The position numbers were made by a program, and so were the translations under genes. DNA of 64,000 nt from an uncultured Flavobacteriales bacterium (GTDB taxonomy: Bacteria; Bacteroidota; Bacteroidia; Flavobacteriales; Crocinitomicaceae): positions 49,533 through 113,532 of the forward strand of contig CAMLRS010000012.1 of NCBI GenBank assembly GCA_946482515.1. The letters run 5' to 3'. Of the stretch, positions 43,664 to 51,460 are shown one piece after another (position 1 is the stretch's first letter; every line of letters begins with the position of its first letter). A model generated the notes under the pieces. The model was given only the letters and a program-made list of their open reading frames with translations, was not told the origin of the DNA and ran no database searches.

Positions 43664-46519
43664 GTGAGAAAAATCCAGGCACTTTTAGTGTTTGCCTTTT
43701 TGTTATTAGGCAAACATGCGTCAGCTCAGTTTCATTGTTCCAGTTATATGCCCTGCGAAGGTGATACAGTGATCGTATCTCTTATGAGCAATGAGTATTC
43801 AGGAGTCTGTGACGCTAACCCGAATTTGTTTACACCAACAAATCAATATCTTTTTCAAATTTTTTACCCAGGAGGAGGTAGTTATACCATTATTTCAGGC
43901 ACTGTCGGTTTTTTCACCACTAACACAACGCTGAAGATTAAACCCAATCCAATTTCTTATACCAATCCCGGTCAGATGGAAATCCGTGTTACCAGGTATA
44001 AGACAGAAATTGCGACCAATCAAATGGTACAATGTACGCAGCAAAGCTTTTTCATTCAGCCAAAGAAAAAGGTCGTTTTCAGTGGTAACACTGAGCTCGT
44101 AGATATGGCGATACAAAACTACTCGGTGACGAATGTACCGGGCGTGAACTTTACATGGGACCTGCCGGCATCATGGGCCGTTGTCAGCTCTAACAGTAAC
44201 AACAGCTCGATACAGGTTTCACCATCGACGACAGGGTACGCAACCATTTCTGTTACAGCTAATCCAGACTTGATTGCATGTGGCTGGCCGATCAGCCGAA
44301 TGATCACGATTTCACCATGCTATTTCAATGGAACAACAGATTTTGAGTATTGTGAAATCGAGGAAAATTGGGGAGATAATCTGCTATCCAATGATTATGG
44401 TGATGCCGCCAAATTTCCACGTATGATGGGCGATTTTACCGGAGATGGAAAATCCGACGTTATTGGATTCGGGAATAATGCGGTTGTGGTAGGAGCTTCC
44501 ACAGGCAGCAGCTTCAACTATTCCAGCTGGACCACCGGATTTACCTACGGAAATGCCGGGTACACCGAAACACAATTTCCGCGCAGGATCGGTGATTTCA
44601 ACGGTGACGGCAAAGACGATGTTATCGGATTCGGACAAAGTCAGACGGTTGTAGGACTGTCCAACGGATCTTCTTTCTCTACATCCGGATTCTCAGCTAC
44701 CAGCGCATTCACAAGCTCGCAGGGTTACACTGCGGCGAATCATCCACGCATGATCGGAGATTTCAACGGCGATGGAAAAGATGATGTCATCGGATTCGGA
44801 CATGCAGCCGTTGCTGTAGGATTGTCAAATGGTAGCTCGTTCAACACCACTCTCTGGACCGGCGGAACAACCTTTTCCACGGGCACCGGCGGGTTTGGTG
44901 ACGAAAATAAATTTCCACGTATGGTTGGAGACTTCAACGGCGACGGGAAAACCGATGTGATTGGCTTTGGAAATACATCTGTTGCCGTAGGTCTTTCGAC
45001 CGGCAGCTCCTTCAATGTTTCAACCTGGACAACTTCTTTTACTTATGGAACAGATAATGTTACACAGAGTCATACACCTCGTGGGATCGGAGATTTTAAC
45101 GGCGATGGCAAAGATGATATTATTTGCTTCGGTTACACCACAGTAGCGGTCGGACTTTCTACCGGAAGCGGCTTTACGGTTTCCGACTGGACAGATCAGG
45201 ATTTCACGCACGAGACAGGCTGGGAAGATATACAGCTGTCATCGCTGGGAAGCAGACAGAAAGTGCTGATCGCTGACATGAACGGCGACGGAAAAGACGA
45301 CCTGGTAGGTTTCGCCGGTAGTGGAACCTTTATCGCATACTCCACCGGCAGTAAATTTATGTGTTCTGCTCACGGTAGTGTGCTGTCTTTTGAGAACCAG
45401 GTCGCTGTCAACGAGGCACGTTTTGTCGGAAATTTCGATAATACCGACGATCAGCTCGAGTTGGTAGCATTCGACGATGAAGAAGTACTGGTGCTGGACT
45501 GCAATACATGTGCAACGCCGGTTGCCAGCGCGACACTGACAGGTCATTACGCAATGGTTCCTGAAACAGTGGGACAAAACACGCTGAACGTCTACCGATT
45601 CTGTACAAATACAATTGGACTTGATCTCACGGGAACTTCCTGCGAAGACCGTTATTTTGTTGAGATCAAGGAATTCAATATCGGAACCTGGACATCCGGT
45701 GCTACGGTTTATCAATCCAACTGGATTCATCAAAAGGCTCCTGAATCGTTCGACTTGAGCTCCGTGCCGAATTTACAACCAGGACAGCTGTACATGGTGA
45801 CTTTTGGTGTCGGACCGGCTGTCAATACCAAATCCTTTGGAATTCGCATTACAGGAACGAGCGCGCATTTCACGAATACTCCGAACCAAACCCGTACGTA
45901 TTCGCCTAATCAGCTCATGACCTTTACGATTGACCAGTACTGCAACAACGTCTTATCGTTTAATGTGAACGGTGTTACTTCCGGCTGTTATGACGATTAC
46001 CGCTACGAGGTACAGGAAGTATCGACTCCGTTTATGCTCGGTACCGGGCCTTTTATTCAGCAAATCCCTGCAGGTGGCGGCTGGAACAGTGGTTCGATAG
46101 CGCAACACTCCATTAGCATGTCAGGAATTGTAATGGGGAAAATTTATGCTGTTCGATTGTATGTACGCAAGAATGGCGTTACCCACACATTTATCCGATA
46201 TGTGGAACGCAACGGATGCACCATCAGCGTTCCGAAAAGTGCCGGAGTTGATGAAACAGAATGGACCTTGGAATCGGATCTCGTTTCAACATTGTACCCG
46301 AATCCTGCTGCCGATAACCTGGCCGTTGTACCGCTTGGTTACAGCGATGAACAGATTACCGGAGAGATTTACGACACCTACGGAAAGCTGGTGGAACGCA
46401 TTACGATCGATACTTCTAAAGAAAACACGATCGATCTGCTCCGTTATACGCCGGGCATGTATGTGATCATGCTGCATGGCACAGACAGAACAGAAAAGCT
46501 GTCGTTTATCAAGCAATAA
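43664..46519 (+). CDS. T9SS-secreted FG-GAP repeat protein
   Basis: 951 residues from GTG 43664, which gives signal peptide MRKIQALLVFAFLLLGKHASAQ. Residues 20-230 are Ig/PKD-like. Residues about 245-560 hold about six FG-GAP-like repeats of 50-55 residues, each FPRMxGDFNGDGKxDVIGFGxxxVxVGLSxGSSF, with the Ca-binding DxNGDGKxD loop. Such repeats form a beta-propeller, often a carbohydrate-binding one. Then come two more beta domains and a type A T9SS sorting domain (VSTLYPNPAADNLAVVPL ... TPGMYVIMLHGTDRTEKLSFIKQ). Likely a surface lectin or adhesin. Confidence 0.88.
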   Translation: MRKIQALLVFAFLLLGKHASAQFHCSSYMPCEGDTVIVSLMSNEYSGVCDANPNLFTPTNQYLFQIFYPGGGSYTIISGTVGFFTTNTTLKIKPNPISYTNPGQMEIRVTRYKTEIATNQMVQCTQQSFFIQPKKKVVFSGNTELVDMAIQNYSVTNVPGVNFTWDLPASWAVVSSNSNNSSIQVSPSTTGYATISVTANPDLIACGWPISRMITISPCYFNGTTDFEYCEIEENWGDNLLSNDYGDAAKFPRMMGDFTGDGKSDVIGFGNNAVVVGASTGSSFNYSSWTTGFTYGNAGYTETQFPRRIGDFNGDGKDDVIGFGQSQTVVGLSNGSSFSTSGFSATSAFTSSQGYTAANHPRMIGDFNGDGKDDVIGFGHAAVAVGLSNGSSFNTTLWTGGTTFSTGTGGFGDENKFPRMVGDFNGDGKTDVIGFGNTSVAVGLSTGSSFNVSTWTTSFTYGTDNVTQSHTPRGIGDFNGDGKDDIICFGYTTVAVGLSTGSGFTVSDWTDQDFTHETGWEDIQLSSLGSRQKVLIADMNGDGKDDLVGFAGSGTFIAYSTGSKFMCSAHGSVLSFENQVAVNEARFVGNFDNTDDQLELVAFDDEEVLVLDCNTCATPVASATLTGHYAMVPETVGQNTLNVYRFCTNTIGLDLTGTSCEDRYFVEIKEFNIGTWTSGATVYQSNWIHQKAPESFDLSSVPNLQPGQLYMVTFGVGPAVNTKSFGIRITGTSAHFTNTPNQTRTYSPNQLMTFTIDQYCNNVLSFNVNGVTSGCYDDYRYEVQEVSTPFMLGTGPFIQQIPAGGGWNSGSIAQHSISMSGIVMGKIYAVRLYVRKNGVTHTFIRYVERNGCTISVPKSAGVDETEWTLESDLVSTLYPNPAADNLAVVPLGYSDEQITGEIYDTYGKLVERITIDTSKENTIDLLRYTPGMYVIMLHGTDRTEKLSFIKQ

Positions 46520-46544
46520 AAGACCCCTTAATAAATCGAGGAGA

Positions 46545-46575
46545 GGCCGTCCATTTTGGATGGCCTTTTCTTTAC
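46545..46575 (+). terminator. Rho-independent terminator
   Basis: GGCCGTCCA (46545-46553) and TGGATGGCC (46557-46565) with one wobble and a 3-nt loop, followed by TTTTCTTT. Ends the FG-GAP gene. Confidence 0.85.
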
Positions 46576-46600
46576 GGTAAGATTGTGGAGACACTCGCAC

Positions 46601-46633
46601 ACAAAAAAGCCCTCCGCTACAACGGAAGGCTTT
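46601..46633 (-). terminator. Terminator of the minus-strand gene at 46655
   Basis: AAAGCCCTCCG (46606-46616) pairs with CGGAAGGCTTT (46623-46633), one mismatch; on the minus strand it is followed by six Ts. Confidence 0.8.
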
Positions 46634-46654
46634 CGTTATTGAACCATGTATTGA

Positions 46655-47110
46655 TCACGTGTTGAACACTTCCACCAGCGACTCGTTGGCAAAAGCAACG
46701 TCCCAGGATTCATAGGTAAAGAAATCGGGATCTTTTCTGGATTCCGCATTAAAGCTCAGTACATACTTGTGAACCTTGTTCTGTGCTTCCAGCTCGGTTC
46801 CCACGTATTCGATATTGCACAATTTAAAGTAGAGCTGATCAGGATCGTTTAACTGGTAGCGTTCTTCAAAGCTTGCTCTGAGGCGCTGGTTGGAGAATGC
46901 AAGGCGTTCCTGCATTTCCGTCCTGTTTTGAGTGAGGTAAACCAGAAAATCTTCGATCACTTTCCAGTCCTGTTTACCATAAAGGGTGATATCTGTAGGA
47001 TACCCGACATCGAACATATCAAACTCTGCATATCCCATGTACCACCAATCGCCGTCTACCACATAAGAGAACTTGTAGGTCTGATCACCTATCACCATTT
47101 TCTTTTCCAT
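46655..47110 (-). CDS. Hypothetical protein
   Basis: 151 residues, soluble, no signal peptide, rich in aromatic residues: YKFSYVVDGDWWYMGYAEFDMFDVGYPTDITLYGKQDWKVIEDFLVYL. Mixed alpha/beta with strongly acidic charge. No family recognised; no neighbours on the same strand to suggest a role. Confidence 0.65.
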   Translation of the reverse strand: MEKKMVIGDQTYKFSYVVDGDWWYMGYAEFDMFDVGYPTDITLYGKQDWKVIEDFLVYLTQNRTEMQERLAFSNQRLRASFEERYQLNDPDQLYFKLCNIEYVGTELEAQNKVHKYVLSFNAESRKDPDFFTYESWDVAFANESLVEVFNT

Positions 47111-47598
47111 ACTGACATTAGATAATTTAGTTTATTGTGTTATTGTTTAGCCATTATCTGTGCGGATACTGCTTCCACGACTGTTGTAGCCGGTGAGACA
47201 CACGAATCCCTGCTGCGAGCTGAGCTGCATTACAATAATTCTGTAAACGGGTCTGGAATGCGCCTGCCTGTTTATGACATTCGCCTGAACTGATTTAAAC
47301 AACCGGTTGCGTTGTTCCTTTCCTCTGCACTTTTCAACTTCACTAAGCTGAGGCAAATATAGGTGAACTAATAAATCAGTGTTAGTTCTATTCGGCTAGC
47401 TATCAATGTTTTTAACAGTTTTCGAGGTTACAAAAAGTATACATCACCATACTATGTTTAGTATCCAACTTTTCTTGTTGTATTTCACTGTTTTTTGAAT
47501 GATTTTTGAACAGATTAGATCAATTTAATGACCGAAAACTCCTGGTGTACTTGCGAGCGATTTTCCGACTAGATTTGGAATCAATAAAACCCCTGAAA
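47111..47598. other. 488-bp stretch without a supported gene
   Basis: Contains a -7 consensus match TATATTTG on the minus strand (complement of 47354-47361), about 240 bp upstream of the 46655-47110 gene. That would give it a long 5' leader, or the promoter drives an unannotated RNA. The only ORF here (47147-47356, minus, 69 codons) starts inside this promoter and lacks protein features. Nothing else seen on the plus strand. Confidence 0.45.
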
Positions 47599-48174
47599 AT
47601 GAGAATCGTCATCTTCCTGTTCATCGTATCGGTTGCATTGCTGAATTCCTGCGCAGACGATTCATCTCCCGGATCTTCCCGCAAGCCAACTGCACGTTTT
47701 GAGCAATTTGCGGCTTACCTCGATTCGGAAGGCTATGGTTTTGATACAGCAAGAACGGCTAAGCTCAATGGCTATGAAGTGAAAAACGCGGCACTGTTAG
47801 ACAGTGGGAATTATGTCTTTTACCGGTTGAACCCGCAAGATCATCCCATCCTTCGAAACAAGGCCAATTGGGCACCGAATCAGCAGATCGATTATGAAGC
47901 CTTTGCAAAAGCGTCGTTCGTTTTCACCTATCATTATTACTGCAAAAACGAAATCATTTTCAATGAAGACGGTGTGATCGAAGAATGGCATTTCGCAACC
48001 GCCAGTGAAGCGAAAAAAGCGCAACAGGAATTCGATAAAATTAAAGGTGTGGTTTATTTCAACACGGATGCCTTTTCCTTTCATTCCGGAAACCAGCTCT
48101 ACCTGTTCCACACCCGCGCTGCTGCGTTTGATGAAACCCTGGAGCGCTTTTATAATACCTTCAAAAAAGGATAA
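47599..48174 (+). CDS. Lipoprotein, uncharacterised
   Basis: 191 residues from ATG 47599; upstream in-frame codons would bury the signal. Signal peptide with lipobox LLNSC (Cys17), then a S/P/K-rich spacer. The mature domain of about 150 residues has a strand-rich pattern (KNAALLDSGNYVFYRLNP; FVFTYHYYCKNEIIFNEDGVIEEWHFA; GVVYFNTDAFSFHSGNQLYLFHTR). No family recognised. Membrane-anchored on the periplasmic side or at the surface. Confidence 0.75.
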   Translation: MRIVIFLFIVSVALLNSCADDSSPGSSRKPTARFEQFAAYLDSEGYGFDTARTAKLNGYEVKNAALLDSGNYVFYRLNPQDHPILRNKANWAPNQQIDYEAFAKASFVFTYHYYCKNEIIFNEDGVIEEWHFATASEAKKAQQEFDKIKGVVYFNTDAFSFHSGNQLYLFHTRAAAFDETLERFYNTFKKG

Positions 48175-48218
48175 CAATACGATACTATTCTGTAGTTGTT
48201 GTGTGAGAATAGTGTTTA

Positions 48219-48252
48219 TTTTGAGTCCAATTTAACGTATTTGTTATTTTTG
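48219..48252 (+). promoter_or_regulatory. Promoter of the small membrane protein pair
   Basis: -33 TTTTG (48219-48223) and -7 TATTTTTG (48245-48252) with 21 bp between, fitting the Bacteroidota consensus; start codon TTG follows at 48270. Confidence 0.65.
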
Positions 48253-48269
48253 TATTCAAATAACCTGTT

Positions 48270-48464
48270 TTGCGTAAATATCTCCAACTCCTGATCGTCA
48301 TCACTATTCTGTTCGGCCTGTGGATTCTATTTCTGGGATTAGAAGATGCTGAAGAGCCGGAACTGGCCGTCGACGGCATCATCATCATCGGAGCAGCCAT
48401 TGTTTCCCTGGTCTTGCTTGGCAAAAGAACAAAAACAGTACGCAAACGTCGGCCAAAAGGCTAA
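48270..48464 (+). CDS. Small membrane protein, two helices
   Basis: 64 residues starting at TTG 48270, directly downstream of a good promoter. Two hydrophobic segments (LQLLIVITILFGLWILFLGL and DGIIIIGAAIVSLVLLG) joined by an acidic turn (EDAEEPELAV), ending in a basic tail (KRTKTVRKRRPKG). The next gene encodes a similar small protein. Both are very short and could form a small hetero-oligomer in the inner membrane; no family known. Confidence 0.55.
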   Translation: MRKYLQLLIVITILFGLWILFLGLEDAEEPELAVDGIIIIGAAIVSLVLLGKRTKTVRKRRPKG

Positions 48465-48474
48465 TTTCGCTATC

Positions 48475-48642
48475 ATGAATCAACGAATTGCCCTTTTACT
48501 CTTTCTGATCATGCTTGCAGGCGTGTGGATCATGATTTATGGTTTTGGAGCATCGCAAGCCAATAATAATGGAGCTAGTGTTGCCGGCGCAATTGTGTTT
48601 GGCTCAGCTCTGATCACGCTGGCGATTTTGAGTAAGAAATAG
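48475..48642 (+). CDS. Small membrane protein, two helices
   Basis: 55 residues from ATG 48475, 10 bp after the previous stop. Two hydrophobic segments (RIALLLFLIMLAGVWIMIYGF and SVAGAIVFGSALITLAIL) joined by an ASQANNNG turn, with KK at the end. Same topology and size as the upstream protein, so the two look like diverged tandem duplicates co-transcribed from the 48219 promoter. Confidence 0.6.
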   Translation: MNQRIALLLFLIMLAGVWIMIYGFGASQANNNGASVAGAIVFGSALITLAILSKK

Positions 48643-48696
48643 TGAAATAAAGAAACAGAACGATTGCTCATTCTGTTTCTCATTCTCGCTCTGTTT

Positions 48697-49584
48697 TTAG
48701 CCCAATTCATAAACAGCCTTAAACTCCCTGGCAAAATCTTCCAGCTTCATTTTTCCGAATGCCGGTTTGTGCTGGATGTAATGCTCGGTGGCCCGTCCTT
48801 CGCGGAACGCGCGACCCATTTCTACATAACGGTTCGCCAGGTCTTCGCCCAAGCCGGCTTGCAGCATACCATTCAACGCATCTTCGTCGCTGAACTGTAT
48901 CCAAGGCGTCTCCGGTTTACCGGCTACGGTTCCGAGCACGCGGGCAATATCGGCTGAAGTGCGCTCGTCGCTCACGACATATTCAACGGTTTGTCCTTCG
49001 AAATCCGCTGCCAGTAAATGCTTGGCTGCTACATCCGCGATGTCGTTCGTATGTGTGAGTGCGATCGGATCGTTCGTGCCGCCGAAGTTGGAGCCCATAA
49101 TTCCTGCGTGACGCAGCATGCCGCCCATCGAATGGAGGTTGTAGAAGAAATAGGAGGGACGCAGGATTTTCACATGAACGTCCAGCTGCGCGAGCTGATC
49201 TTCGAGGTAGCCGAGTCCGTCGATCGGTCCGGCGCCGTGACGTAAATGCGCACCGATGCTGCTCAGCAATACCACGCGTTTCACACCTGATGCTTTCAAT
49301 GCATTGATGTAGCTGTTGCTGACGGCTTTCTGGTGTTCGAGAATGCTCGGAGCGGCGAAGTTGTTCGGCACCATGAGGTAAACGGCGTCAGCGCCTGCAA
49401 ATGTGTTTGCCAGGAAGTCGTTGTCGGTGACCGAGCCAATGGCAGCTTGTGCGCCCAATTCTTCAATAGCTGTTTGTTTCGATTGATCGCTCGTGATAAC
49501 TGTTACGCGGTGTCCTGCCTGTGTGAGCTGTGCTGTAAGGGGCTTGCTGATGTTGCCCAGCGATCCTGTGATGATGTAATGCAT
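48697..49584 (-). CDS. NmrA-like NAD(P)H-binding protein
   Basis: 295 residues from ATG 49584; the longer ORF start adds a poorly coding N-terminus. Begins with a Rossmann fold of the NmrA/SDR type (MHYIITGSLGNISKPLTAQLTQAGHRVTVITSD, close to a GxxGxxG loop but with GSLGNIS), then ADAVYLMVPNN and VKRVVLLSSIGAH. It lacks the YxxxK pair of active SDRs, so it may be a sensor or a quinone-oxidoreductase-like enzyme (QOR2 type). Divergent from an HxlR regulator, a common pairing that predicts control by that regulator. Confidence 0.85.
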   Translation of the reverse strand: MHYIITGSLGNISKPLTAQLTQAGHRVTVITSDQSKQTAIEELGAQAAIGSVTDNDFLANTFAGADAVYLMVPNNFAAPSILEHQKAVSNSYINALKASGVKRVVLLSSIGAHLRHGAGPIDGLGYLEDQLAQLDVHVKILRPSYFFYNLHSMGGMLRHAGIMGSNFGGTNDPIALTHTNDIADVAAKHLLAADFEGQTVEYVVSDERTSADIARVLGTVAGKPETPWIQFSDEDALNGMLQAGLGEDLANRYVEMGRAFREGRATEHYIQHKPAFGKMKLEDFAREFKAVYELG

Positions 49585-49589
49585 ACTTG

Positions 49590-49647
49590 TTTGGTTTAAA
49601 TGATGAAACAAAAGTATATTTGTACTTACTTTTATACCAGTACTTAC
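49590..49647 (+). promoter_or_regulatory. HxlR/NmrA divergent promoter with GTACTTAC direct repeats
   Basis: TTTG (49590-49593) and TATATTTG (49615-49622) with 21 bp between form the plus-strand promoter. Two copies of GTACTTAC at 49622-49629 and 49640-49647, 18-bp period, sit at and after the start site and are the likely HxlR operator. Confidence 0.55.
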
Positions 49648-49669
49648 CAAAAAGTAGGTTCAAAATAAC

Positions 49670-50017
49670 ATGATCAAGGAAAGCTCAACAAACAACGAAA
49701 ACCGGAAAATCATTACCGATTTCTGCCCGGTTTATTTCACGCTCGATCGCATTGGTGGCCGATGGAAGCCGCTCATTATGTGGAGCCTGCGCAATGGCAA
49801 TCGTCGCTACAGCGAGCTGAAAAAAGACATTCCTTCCATCACGGAAAAGATGCTTATCCAGCACCTCCGGCAATTGGAAACCGACGGACTGGTATCGCGC
49901 AAAGTAGTCGAAATCATGCCGCCGCACGTAACCTATGAGCTGACAACTCCCGGCAAAGAGCTCATTCCCGCGCTGGATGCGATGGCGGTTTGGGGACTTA
50001 AGAATAGAAATGCATAA
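49670..50017 (+). CDS. HxlR-family transcriptional regulator
   Basis: 115 residues forming one winged-helix domain: FCPVYFTLDRIGGRWKPLIMWSLRNGNRRYSELKKDIPSITEKMLIQHLRQLETDGLV. The conserved Cys19 before the domain is the residue that senses electrophiles or oxidants in the YodB/HypR branch. That fits control of the divergent NAD(P)H-binding oxidoreductase-like gene. Probably represses both genes until the Cys is modified. Confidence 0.9.
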   Translation: MIKESSTNNENRKIITDFCPVYFTLDRIGGRWKPLIMWSLRNGNRRYSELKKDIPSITEKMLIQHLRQLETDGLVSRKVVEIMPPHVTYELTTPGKELIPALDAMAVWGLKNRNA

Positions 50018-50178
50018 TTCAGAATGCAAAATGCATAATTGGAGCTACGCGGTCATCGGGTTAAAAGCTGCATTTTGCTAATAGAAAGGAGATTCTGTTC
50101 ACAAAGTAGGAGCTCCTGCTCTCTGTTTACTGTTCACTACTCCTTTCTAAATTCCTACTTTTAAAAAAACAATCCCCA

Positions 50179-50799
50179 ATGGAACATTTCGACAACAAAG
50201 CGCACTGGGAAAACATTTACGCTACTAAAGAACTGACAAATGTAAGCTGGTACCAGCCGGTTCCTAAGACTTCGCTGGAATTCATCGAACAGGCAAACCT
50301 GGCTAAAACAGCAAAGATTATCGATGTTGGCGGCGGCGATAGTTTCCTGGCGGATCATTTGCTGGAAGCGGGCTATACCGACATCACGGTACTCGATATT
50401 TCCGAAAAAGCACTCGAACGCGCCAAAGCCCGGTTGGGAGAAAAAGCTGCGAGGGTGAAATGGATTGTTTCAGACGCTTCGGCCTTTGTACCGACTGAAA
50501 TGTATGATTGCTGGCACGACCGCGCGGCCTTTCATTTCCTGACAGAGGAACAGGATATTGCCCGTTATATGAACGTCCTCTCTACGGGAATCAAATCGGG
50601 CGGTACATTAATTCTGGGAACGTTTTCCGAAAACGGACCGACGAAATGTAGCGGTATTCCCATCAAGCAATACTCGGAAGCTTCCATGATAGCGAGACTC
50701 AGTGATCATTTCGAGCAAATCGTATGCAAAACCGTCGACCATCCGACACCGTTCAATACCGTGCAGCATTTCGTTTTCTGCAGCTTTACCCGCAAATAA
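50179..50799 (+). CDS. Class I SAM-dependent methyltransferase
   Basis: 206 residues, single Rossmann-like methyltransferase domain. Motif I is KIIDVGGGDSFLADHLLEAGY, motif II VLDISEKALERAKAR, and motif III region WIVSDASAFVP. It begins HFDNKAHWENIYATKELTNVSWYQPVP, the start of a well-known group of small methyltransferases. Substrate unknown. Stands alone; a CAACTC-type tract follows it. Confidence 0.9.
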   Translation: MEHFDNKAHWENIYATKELTNVSWYQPVPKTSLEFIEQANLAKTAKIIDVGGGDSFLADHLLEAGYTDITVLDISEKALERAKARLGEKAARVKWIVSDASAFVPTEMYDCWHDRAAFHFLTEEQDIARYMNVLSTGIKSGGTLILGTFSENGPTKCSGIPIKQYSEASMIARLSDHFEQIVCKTVDHPTPFNTVQHFVFCSFTRK

Positions 50800-50806
50800 G
50801 TTGCCA

Positions 50807-50844
50807 TAACTCAGAAACTCGTCAACTCACTAACTCGTCAACTA
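50807..50844 (+). repeat. CAACTC-type low-complexity tract 1
   Basis: Irregular repeats of AACTC with 3-5 bp variable linkers, between two convergent genes. Same composition as the tracts at 51341, 54738 (opposite orientation) and 63938. Confidence 0.7.
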
Positions 50845-51222
50845 TCAAGCGCAGCGCGGACAAATCCCCGAAACCGTAAAATTCACTTCCGCCACCTGGT
50901 AATGCGCCGGTAAGTTGAATGCTGGTTCAACATCTTCCATACAGGTCACCGATTTGCATTTCTGACAGCTGAAATGGATATGACTGTGCTTGTGATTTAC
51001 CGAACAATTGCGGCAATTGGCATACTTCACCACGCCATCGATGTTGACGATCCGGTGGATCGCTCCTTCTTCCGTTAATCGGTCGAGCACGCGGTAGATC
51101 GTTACGCGGTCGCACAATCCTTCCAACGATGATTGAATCTCGGCGTGCGATAACGCTACTTCCGATTGGCTGATGCACTTTAAGATTTCCGTTTTTGCAG
51201 CTGTATTCCGGGCCTGTTTCAT
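50845..51222 (-). CDS. Fur-family metalloregulator, Zur-like
   Basis: 125 residues from ATG 51222; upstream codons in frame run through the operators and are rejected. Winged helix in residues 1-75 (LSHAEIQSSLEGLCDRVTIYRVLDRLTEEGAIHRI). The dimerisation and metal domain has HKHSHIHFSCQKCKSVTCMEDV and the last pair GICPRC, so both CxxC structural-zinc pairs are present. The HxHxxF motif gives the sensor site. Whether it senses zinc, iron or peroxide cannot be read with certainty; the CxxC pairs and lack of a long His-rich tail fit Zur. It shares a two-palindrome control region with the divergent oxidoreductase gene. Confidence 0.88.
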   Translation of the reverse strand: MKQARNTAAKTEILKCISQSEVALSHAEIQSSLEGLCDRVTIYRVLDRLTEEGAIHRIVNIDGVVKYANCRNCSVNHKHSHIHFSCQKCKSVTCMEDVEPAFNLPAHYQVAEVNFTVSGICPRCA

Positions 51223-51238
51223 AGAATTGATAATAAAA

Positions 51239-51293
51239 TGCAACAATGTTGCACTACATGAACAAAGATACTTATTTTTGCAACAATGTTGCA
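51239..51293. promoter_or_regulatory. Two 7-1-7 Fur-family operators in a mirror-image divergent promoter
   Basis: TGCAACA-A-TGTTGCA at 51239-51253 and the identical sequence at 51279-51293 (40-bp period), both perfect 7-1-7 palindromes as used by Fur-family proteins. Plus strand: -33 TTG inside copy one (51249-51251), 21 bp, -7 TATTTTTG (51273-51280). Minus strand: -33 TTG inside copy two, 21 bp, -7 TATCTTTG (51270-51263). Each operator therefore covers the -33 element of one promoter. Confidence 0.85.
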
Positions 51294-51340
51294 ATAGTTG
51301 ATTTCAGGATTTTAAAAACATGATTGGAAGACCGGAAACC

Positions 51341-51447
51341 CAACTCTTCAACTCTTCAACTCTTCAACTCTTCAACTCTTCAACTCAAAAACTCAGTAAC
51401 TCATCAACTCAGTAACTCATCAACTCAGTAACTCGCCAACTCATAAC
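51341..51447 (+). repeat. CAACTC-type low-complexity tract 2
   Basis: Starts with five tandem copies of the 8-bp unit CAACTCTT, then irregular AACTCAGT / AACTCATC units, ending 13 bp before the oxidoreductase ATG. It would form most of the 5' leader of that mRNA (leader about 170 nt). Confidence 0.85.
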
Positions 51448-51460
51448 AAACTCAATTTCT

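Noticed and set aside
47147..47356. 69-codon minus-strand ORF
   Set aside because: Would start on the -7 element TATATTTG itself; no hydrophobic or domain pattern.
51341..51447. CRISPR array
   Set aside because: Units are only 8-10 bp, without spacers of uniform length; it is a tandem low-complexity tract.
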